A DNA stretch of 45,590 bases. Source: Gracilaria domingensis (Eukaryota > Rhodophyta > Florideophyceae > Gracilariales > Gracilariaceae). Position numbers and translations under genes: made by a program. The notes under the pieces were generated by a model. The model was not told the DNA's origin and searched no databases. It saw only the letters and a program-made list of their open reading frames with translations. Shown in pieces: positions 39,077 to 45,590 of this stretch (positions within the stretch are counted from its first letter, which is position 1; each line of letters opens with the position of its first letter). The stretch is from NCBI GenBank assembly GCA_022539475.1, contig VCMS01000377.1, forward strand, positions 1-45,590. The letters run 5' to 3'.

Positions 39077-40458
39077 TTATCGCCACTCTCGCCCCCGCAG
39101 CAATTCTGTCAAGTCGGCGCCAACTTTTGAGCGTTCAGCATCGTTTCCTGCTTTGTGCGTTGCTGCCCTATCCATGTCCGCATCATTCCGATTGTTATAC
39201 GACACCTGCGCATCTGACGGTGATGGCGAAACGCTCACCTTGCTCTCCGCGCTCTTTATTCGCGCATCGCCCACGCGCGGCTTGTTCTTCAACCAGGAGC
39301 AATTCCGAATGTGCAGTTCAGCTACCAATTTGGTGAATTGTAGGATCGGCTGTGTTCTATGATGCACCTGCTGTGCCCTTTCTGTCATAGGATGAATAGT
39401 AAACCAGGTTAGCATATCCCCTACTTGAGTTGTCACGCGCGTTTCATCAAGAGGGTGGTCGTCGACAGTACCACTGAACACGATGTCGGTCCCGCCATGT
39501 TCTGGGCTCTCTAAAGTGAGCAGTGCCACGGCGGCACATCCGCAGCCCGCAAACGGTTCACTTGTATTCTTTGCTTCTCCGCTGTGGCACCATGATGCTT
39601 CCGATTTGATATGCGTATGTCGGTCATAGCGACGAAAAACCAACTCCTCGACGTAGCGTTTAGTGGGCAATCCAATCAATCTGACGACCTTCCCCAAAAG
39701 TTCAGCAATGTCCTGCTCTCGTCATGGGAAAGCAAATTAGAATCAGTGGTCCGCCCGACTGAAGACGACAATCAAAATAGGGCAAGACAAGTGCGTGCTA
39801 TACCTACCGTGTGCGTGTCCTTCACATAGAGCACAGTTTCTCGTACATCGTTTGTGTCGAACAACTCTCCAGAAAACGCCTTTTCGGCCGCATTCGTTAA
39901 CAATTGTACCTCGCCTTCATCAAGAACTGCCGACATGCAGAAAACTCTTGGATACTGCGATTGCACCTTGACACTGACACCTTTTCTGAGGTGATGTAAA
40001 GCACTGTAGTTGGACGTAAGATGCTTGCGAGGTACGTCCCAAACAGAAGAAGATAAGCGTACATCTTCTAGGTGCGGACGTTTCTCATACCATGCGCAGA
40101 TTTCGCTAAACTCGCAATGCGATCGAACTTCATTTGCGATGTTCTGGACTTGACGAAATATTTGATTGTGAAACTTTCCCAGCAGGATTTCTGCAATGAG
40201 AATGACGGTACTGTGCCAAGGAAATAGTGTTGTACGGGACTTTGCGGGAATCTGGATGTTGTTCACCGAAGGAATTGTTGCTGGTCTCAAATGCTCCAGA
40301 TTTGGCGCGTTGGGACGCAGGAGGTCAGGATGTAGGCGTTGTCTTCGTCTAGCACCTCCGCGCTGATCTTTCATCGCGCCCAAGGTGCGGGACGCTCCCT
40401 GGTTCCTTTCAGATCGAGGTGGGGAAACGAGAACGATGCTGTTGGTGACAAAGCACAT
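39077..40458 (-). CDS. Prolyl 4-hydroxylase-like 2-oxoglutarate/Fe(II) oxygenase, two exons
   Basis: Exon 1 (40458 or further upstream to 39808) ends at a GTAGGT donor; exon 2 starts at 39712 after GAGCAG. The 95-nt intron (39713-39807) joins in phase 0. Exon 1 ends with the P4H entry block YPRVFCMSAVLDEGEVQLLT and RETVLYVKDT. Exon 2 gives IAELLGKVVRLIGLPTKRYV, FRRYDRHTHIKSE, AVALLTLESPEHGGTDIVFS and QVGDMLTWFTIHPM, then VHHRTQPILQFTK with the distal His and the 2-oxoglutarate Lys. The iron motif HxD reads HTH, so the Asp ligand is lost. P4Hs hydroxylate proline in secreted glycoproteins, usually in the ER. With HTH this copy is probably inactive or atypical. The start codon is uncertain: the frame is open upstream with only TTG, and Met at 40458 is the first in frame. 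Confidence 0.65.
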
Positions 40459-40529
40459 TGCGCATTTTAACCGATAGGTGACGTATTTGATATTTTTGGC
40501 GCCTTTTTTCCGCAATCATATCGATCAGA

Positions 40530-41850
40530 TCAGCGCCGTGACTGTATGCCCATTTGGGAATTCATGTCTGGGAAAGCGCGCAGGCGTTGTAGTGCCTCAC
40601 AGGCTTCGTTGCTTTTGACAAGACTACATTCGGAAGGCATTATCTTTATGACCATTCTACTCGGCATGTTGGAAAGAGTATTTTGCAGCATATGAAATGC
40701 TTCTAGTAACAAAGAGCATTGTATCAGCATGTTTGCCAGCGATAGAGCGTTGTAGTTTGCAAAAGCTGGCTATAAACAATACCTACCCTGGATGGCCAGG
40801 ATGATGGACGCTAATGTTCCCGAAGACACGCTGTTCGCAAATCTGCGCTTCTTCAGGAATAACGGCTTGTTTTCCAGTAACGACAAGCACGTGATGTAGT
40901 ACGTGCCTTGGCGAAAGGACCCTGCGATAAGGATTTTTGCTTGTGTGAGCGAAAGACACGACGCAGAAAGAAGAAGACACTGCGCGTTAACTAAGCGTTC
41001 ATGCATTAATGTCGAAGAACATAAATGGCGTTCACGGTGTCGAAGGTTCGCAAGCGACACTCGTATCGATACTCGGGTGAATCTGCGATTCGGATTCTCG
41101 ATGGTACGTGCTTGCGGCCCTCAGGAGGATGTCGAACAAGAAACGAACAGACGGTATGCAATTGGTCTAGAACATGCGCCGGGGTTGCTGCTGCGCTACA
41201 ACATGCGGATACAAGATGTACGTTCCAAAATGGCACTCGTACAAGCTCACTGAAACCGGTAGCAAGGCAAAGCAAATGGATAAGAGGACTAATCATGTGG
41301 GCATGCTCGACGCGGTAGACTAGCGCCCATTCAGCGCAGTGTCGAAAGCGGAACTGACTTTGCGACATGCCTGACTCAGCGCGACACTCAAGCACCAGAG
41401 AAGGTTGCGAGCAAATTGTACGTGCTCCCGCTTCGCCAAGCGATCACGCTGATGTCGCACAAGCCAGACGAGCATCAAGCATGTACGCGGCGCCGCACAA
41501 AGCACGTCGACGAAGTGCACGACAGTTACGAGGACGTGCGCCAGCGGCGATTCCACACGCGTGAAAAAAAGGCGTGTGCTGCTCGAACGAAAACGCACGT
41601 GGCCAGCAGGTGGGCAAAGCGTTGCGCGCCATTTGCACGCGGCTGATTGGCCGTTTGCGGTTTCAAGCGCTTCACGTCAACGAGCCCGCGCGGCACGCTT
41701 ATTTTCAGGCGCTTCTCTTCGCCACTGTCGCGCTCGCGCCCCGCGTGCAAGCTCATTGTGCGAGCACGTACCGCCCGCCAGCTCTTTCGCATCGCCATAG
41801 CTTCGACCCTCCGCCATTTCTCACCTTCTACCTTCGCCGCCGTGATCACT
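40530..41850 (-). CDS. Unidentified multi-exon gene, helix-rich product
   Basis: The firmest part is the last intron, 40703-40786 (84 nt): donor GTAGGT, acceptor ACTAG, keeping the frame across LASIILAIQ and EAFHMLQNTLSNMPSRMVIK to the stop at 40530. Upstream, coding-like stretches in other frames follow each other: VNAQCLLLSASCLSLTQAKI (about 40990), SPLIHLLCLATGFSELVRVP (about 41280), FARNLLWCLSVALSQACRKV (about 41380) and possibly AQRFAHLLATCVFVRAAHAF (about 41640). Short introns of about 55 nt, such as 41022-40977 or nearby, could connect them, but exact borders are unsure. The leucine-rich helices suggest an alpha-solenoid, without a family match. Start unknown; it may also be decayed. 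Confidence 0.4.
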
Positions 41851-41893
41851 GCTCACCTTCCCCTCATTGCCAACGCCTTTAAAAGGGTTTTGA

Positions 41894-43643
41894 TTGATTC
41901 TTTCGCCGTCTCTGTGCGCTTGTCTTCCTTCCCACTCCGCTCTTGCTTTCCCCACCGCCAACATTAGCGCCTTCAACATTGCAGGCTTTGCCGAGCGCGT
42001 CATGCGCAGCGTGGAACTGTCGCCCTCGCTGCCCCAGCGACGGTCGCAGCTCGTGCAAGCCCTCAAAGTGTCAATTGCTTACACGCACAACTCTTCGCGA
42101 CCGTCCGACTACGATGTGCGCCCACCGTCAAGTCCTCCCTCCTCCTCCTCTGAAATAGATGCCGACTCCGTCTCTCGCCCGTCACTGTAAGTTCACGAAC
42201 CGCGCGCCCGGGCCGCGCCACTTGAAGAATATTATGGAAACGAACTCCGTCCTATCGAGCTTCTAGAGGAGCTCAAGTCTGATCGTCTAGAGGGGTTTTA
42301 CAACCTGTCGTTCATGCTGCTTGCGTTTTGTCTGGCGTTTCTGTTTGTCAGGAATGTTTTGGAGGAAGGTTTTGGCGCGTGGCCGAGTTCCATTTGTTAC
42401 GGCACTTTGTTCAAGCACGCCGTGCGTTTGCTGTTTCTTACTTTCATACTGCCGTTGCCGTTTTTTGTGGCGTACTTCATCCCAAAGGGTATGCAGACAA
42501 GATAACTTACCGTGCACCAAACGCTTATTCTGCACCGGCTTAGGTTTGTCATTGTTCTTCACTGTGGCCACCAAGCTGCTGTTTCTGGCGCAGGTGAATC
42601 CGTTGTTCGGACTGATTCATGGCATGTTGTTCGTGGCAGCGGCGCTCAAGCAGCACAGCTATGTGCTGACCAACCTGCTGCTGGATAAGGAGACTCAGCT
42701 TCGCCGCATGCAACGTCAGCGCCAGCGATTGCGCGCAAGTGCGTCAAACGAAAATAACCGAATGACTACGACGACGGCGGCAGCAGCGACGGCGACGGCG
42801 ACGGCGACGACAACAACAACAACAAACACAACCACAACCACAACGACGGCAACCACTAGTGCAGCATCGGAATCTTCGTTGGACTCGCGCGGACGCTCCA
42901 ATGCAGCAAGCAGCAAGCGAGTGAAATACCCGCGCAACCTGACGGCCGGCAGTATGTTGTACTATGCGGTGGCGCCGGAGCTGGTGTACGAAACGAGCTA
43001 CCCGCGCACTCCCACGGTGCGCGTCCGATACGTAGGGTGGTACAGCATCCAGATGGTGATGTCCATGGTGATTCAGTATGTGCTGACCATGCAGTTCTGC
43101 GTGCCAAACTGGCGGCTCGGGCGCGGCACGGACGACGAGCCGCGACTGCTGTGGTACATGGTGAAACTGGCGCTGCCGTGCTTCTTCATCTGGCTGCTGC
43201 TATTCTTCGAGTTATTCCACTGCGCGCTGAACGTAGTGGCGGAGATGACGCGCTTCGCAGACAGGCAGTTCTACCGCAAGTGATGGAACGCGACGACGCT
43301 GCAGGCGTTCTGGCGCGAATGGAACGTGCTAATGTACGAGTGGTGCGAGCGCCACCTGTACGTCGAGGGCAAGGTGGGGCGCAGCATGGCGGCGCTGGGG
43401 ACGTTCCTGCTGAGTGCGATCCTGCACGAGTACGTCGCATTCTACGACTTCCGCATGCTGCAGCCGTACGTGTTCCTAGGCATACTGTCGCAGCTGCCGC
43501 TGAAGCGCTTGCCGGAGCACCTGGAGCGACAGCGCGCGAGCAACGTGCTCATGTGGAGCATGCTCTTCGCTGGCAAGTGCAGCATGGGCATGCTCTACTT
43601 GCCCGACTACCTGAGCCGCTTCGCTGCGCTTGTGCATTCCTGA
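41894..43643 (+). pseudogene. Membrane-bound O-acyltransferase of the ACAT/DGAT1 family, with nonsense codons
   Basis: The N-terminal part (AGFAERVMRSVELSPSLPQR) runs into a TAA at 42188-42190, beyond which the same frame reads ELLEELKSDRLEGFYNLSFM, an ACAT/DGAT1 block. An intron at 42489-42543 (55 nt, GTATGC...CTTAG) restores the frame into LSLFFTVATKLLFLAQVNPL. A threonine tract from ACN repeats follows, then YPRTPTVRVRYVGWYSIQMV and FHCALNVVAEMTRFADRQFY. The catalytic region has FYRK, TGA (43281-43283), WNATTLQAFWREWN: the family motif FYxDWWN has lost Asp and the first Trp is a stop. Downstream, the same frame keeps SAILHEYVAF with the active-site His. These ER multispan enzymes esterify sterols or diacylglycerol. 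TAAGTT at the first stop could be a donor, but no in-phase acceptor was found. Confidence 0.8.
42761..42862 (+). repeat. ACG/ACA trinucleotide-rich tract
   Basis: Imperfect ACN, GCA and GCG triplets code for an Ala/Thr-rich low-complexity loop within the acyltransferase gene. The frame is kept through the tract, so it expanded while or before the gene was coding. Confidence 0.8.
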
Positions 43644-43723
43644 CACGAATGCAGTATTGTAATATACACCGGGCGCGCTGTAAGCTGCGCGCACTCGCGC
43701 GCTATCCCTAAAACCCACGACTG

Positions 43724-43768
43724 TAGCAGCTCTACCAGTGTGGAAATTCCACACCGGTAGAGCTGCTA
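43724..43768. repeat. Hairpin downstream of the acyltransferase
   Basis: TAGCAGCTCTACCAGTGTGG plus AA (43724-43745) pairs with 43747-43768 at 21 of 22 positions with a one-base centre. It lies 80 bp after the acyltransferase stop codon. It may be a small foldback element or a cruciform-forming site rather than a terminator. Confidence 0.75.
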
Positions 43769-44070
43769 TCCACTCTGTGGATATGCTCTTCGGTGCAGCC
43801 TCGTTCTACTCGTAGCGCCTCCGCGCCGCGCGCTCGCATTGCACCGATGCGCCAGCCATGCTGCCTCCCGTACGACGTGCTGCTGGGAGTCGTGCACGTG
43901 CTTCGCGCACGCGCTACGCATACCGGTACGACCGCACCCGCGCTCGCGCTCGCGTGTACGTCGCCTTATCTGCGCCGCTTCGCGGTGCACGCGCTTTCGC
44001 TATCTACCCCTTTTACAACTCTGCGTCCACTGTGGCGCTCGACTCCCGATTGTTTTGCGCTTGACGCCCG

Positions 44071-44557
44071 TTACACCCGCTCTTGGACCACTTCAAGCGC
44101 CTGAGCGACTCGCAGAGACACAGTGGCACGTTGGTTCACCACGTTTGCAAGCACCCGGCTCTGCGCGTCGCGCGCTGCGTCGTGGCGCCGGCCGTCATCG
44201 ACCACAGCAACGTGCTTATCGTGCGCCTGGACTCCATGCTTGACGCGGTGCTGCTGCTGCCGTGGTTGCCGCAGCTGCTGTTTGTGAACGGCCATCTCGC
44301 ACTGCCCGCCCGTCATGCGCACAGCGCGCTGTGGATGGCGGCGATGCGCTCGTTACCTTAGTGGCGACCGCAAGCATTGTGGCCAAGGTTCTGCGTGATG
44401 ATATCATACGCCGGTTTGCCAGCCAATATCTGCACTAAAACTTCCAGCGCAGCGTGGGCTACCCTACTCAGCTCCACCGCCAGGAGCTCATGCAGCACGG
44501 TCCGTGCGCCATTCACAGGCGTTCGTTCAAACCGGTTCGCGACGTGGCCGCTCGATG
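44071..44557 (+). pseudogene. Bacterial-type ribonuclease HII, decayed
   Basis: The frame at 44083-44361 has FKRLSDSQRHSGTLVH (the DSKxLS block, with Asp-Ser replaced by His-Phe) and PAVIDHSNVLIVRLDSMLDA, followed by QLLFVNGHLAL, where the catalytic VDG Asp is Asn. A frameshift near 44330 moves to GGDALVTLVATASIVAKVLR (the KGDA...SIxAKV.RD block). A TAA at 44437 interrupts the following NFQRSVGYPTQLHRQELMQH, and the frame ends with CAIHRRSFKPV and a TGA at 44555. RNase HII cuts RNA in RNA-DNA hybrids and removes single ribonucleotides; a bacterial-type copy in a eukaryote usually serves an organelle. The N-terminal DEAGRG block was not recognised; LLGVVHVLRARA near 43880 could be its remnant. 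Clearly inactive. Confidence 0.75.
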
Positions 44558-44867
44558 AGCGCCCAGAGGTTACACCATGCGCCGCCTACGTTAAAGTCAC
44601 GCCCGTCTTCTGTCACCGCTGAGCAGTTCATGGGCAGTTCATGTTTCTAATAGCCATAGAGTTGTAAACGATGGTGCTGCCAGGTTGTCTTTGGGATGGA
44701 AAGCCTTTTGAGAAATTACCGGTGCAGCGACTGCGAAGGCGGCCCAGGGCGGGACGGGAATATGACTAAAGGCCTGCGTGGAGACGATACCGTTGAGCAA
44801 AATTTGAGCCATCTCCGGCAACAGCCTCTCCGAAACATATCCAACGTGCATCAGTTCCATATCGGAG
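44558..44867. other. No gene recognised
   Basis: Spacer between the RNase HII remnant and the AT-rich array. A minus-strand frame of 73 codons (44860-44639) has acceptable composition but no motif. Confidence 0.3.
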
Positions 44868-45135
44868 GCATTTTATATCCAGCACACATCAGAGAAATAT
44901 CATCTTTATATCACGCTTTGCTTTATCGAGACTTTATCTAACAACGGCATTTATCGAAGTTGTACTCAATTTATATCTGAAAACAGGACGGGTTCAGAAC
45001 TGTATCGATTCGGTATCGATATTATATCTCCCATTTTGACCCATAAACGCAGTTTATATGAAATCTATATCAAAATTATATAAAAATTATATCCAAAATC
45101 CGCACTTTACATCAAATATATACCAAAACTATATC
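44868..45135 (+). repeat. Degenerate TTATATC-motif array
   Basis: TTATATC or one-base variants recur at about 44870, 44899, 44968, 45023, 45052, 45066, 45084 and 45127, with additional TTATCG/TTATCT forms between, giving at least a dozen hits in 270 bp. It resembles the array at 26466-26722 read on the opposite strand. It directly abuts the CBM20 fragment. Confidence 0.5.
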
Positions 45136-45363
45136 TCCCATTTCCACTGGGCATTGGGAGGATGGGAAGTTGGAAGAGGGGCGCGCATGGAGGCGTTTGA
45201 GGGGTGGATGTTTACGGAGGTGTTTGTTCTAAAACGGGAGGTGGAATACAAGTATGTGTTGGTGGACGAAGAAGGGGGGGTTTTGTGGGAGGGAGGTGAG
45301 AACCGGCGTCTGTTTGCTGACGCTGAACTCACTGTTCGTGTTGATGATCGGTGGCGACGCTAA
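45129..45363 (+). pseudogene. CBM20 starch-binding domain, C-terminal part only
   Basis: The frame gives WALGGWEVGRGARMEAF, then GWMFTEVFVLKREVEYKYVL, VDEEGGVLWEGGENRRLF and ends VDDRWRR plus stop at 45363. This matches the second half of a family 20 carbohydrate-binding module: LGxW..., the W...V.L strand, EYKYV, WE.G.NR with the glucan-binding Trp, and a closing beta strand. CBM20 modules bind starch and occur in glucan water dikinases, laforin-like phosphatases, glucanotransferases and amylases. The first half of the domain is missing; immediately upstream is the AT-rich motif array instead of coding DNA. It may be a terminal exon of a gene whose other exons are further upstream, or a pseudogene fragment. 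No enzyme domain is visible nearby. Confidence 0.7.
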
Positions 45364-45590
45364 TGATCGCTGTGAATGATCAGGGGGAACGCGAAAGACA
45401 AACAGACGACCGTGCTAACTTTTGTAGGAGATAGATTAGAGGGGAACGCACTTATTGACAGAATGTCAACCAAGAGTGTGAGTGTAAACTGTACGAAAGT
45501 AATCCAAACTTGAAATCACGATATGTAGCTTTATAGTTCAGGATATCTGTAGTCCGAAACCATTGCTTCACTTTCCGACCCCGCAATTCT
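45364..45590. other. No gene recognised
   Basis: Window end, AT-rich, presumably 3' flank of the CBM20 fragment. Confidence 0.3.

Noticed and set aside
42187..42227. A 41-nt intron explaining the TAA in the acyltransferase 5' region
   Set aside because: The GTAAGT donor is excellent, but the nearby AG positions do not restore the frame, and 41 nt would be shorter than the other introns seen.
43281..43283. TGA as a selenocysteine codon in the acyltransferase
   Set aside because: The family has Trp, not Cys, at this site, and the neighbouring Asp is also lost; no SECIS-like element was evident.

Overview
The window looks like nuclear DNA of a eukaryote with short GT-AG introns. Clear or probable introns of 55 to 95 nt lie at about 6454-6517, 39713-39807, 40703-40786 and 42489-42543. 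The combination of a bacterial-type RNase HII remnant, a starch-binding CBM20 fragment, a sterol/diacylglycerol O-acyltransferase, very short introns and several classes of transposable element would fit an alga, and large red algal genomes are one possibility. The sequence alone does not prove the lineage.

Left part (1-13.6 kb): a Ty3-type retrotransposon protease fragment sits at the edge. The one long host-like gene follows, a 1048-codon Myb/telobox protein at 3114-6260 (TRF-like), with possible extra exons just downstream. At 8.1-8.56 kb there is a tandem array of near-perfect palindromes built around TTAGGG/CCCTAA. At 10.2-11.8 kb lies a Plavaka-like (CACTA superfamily) transposase piece on the minus strand. 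From 12.2 to 13.5 kb the DNA is a patchwork of inverted repeats, hairpins and a 337-bp direct repeat.

Middle (13.9-25.3 kb): a graveyard of retrotransposons, all on the minus strand. It holds a Ty3-like gag/pro remnant, an unclassified gag-like remnant with an internal amber codon, a Ty1/copia-like gag-protease remnant, and a 4.7-kb DIRS/Ngaro-type element with gag, reverse transcriptase, RNase H and tyrosine recombinase in that order. All are broken by frameshifts and stops.

Right-middle (26-36.6 kb): after AT-rich and GC-rich spacers comes the best preserved mobile gene set. This is an intact CACTA/Tnp2-type transposase of about 1015 codons on the minus strand, with a divergent 421-codon ORF 329 bp away. 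A second ORF of 343 codons lies 1.9 kb further on. The two plus-strand proteins share a PHD-like C4HC3 zinc-binding pattern, so they look like related accessory proteins of one element or neighbouring elements.

Right end (36.6-45.6 kb): recognisable cellular gene families are crowded together, and most are decayed: a PP2C phosphatase in three frames, a prolyl-4-hydroxylase-like gene, an unidentified split gene, an ACAT/DGAT1-type acyltransferase with nonsense codons, a bacterial-type RNase HII with a lost catalytic Asp, and the C-terminal part of a CBM20 domain. Several have both reading-frame damage and substitutions at catalytic residues. Together with the intact 1000-codon ORFs nearby, this points to real pseudogenes rather than poor sequence quality.
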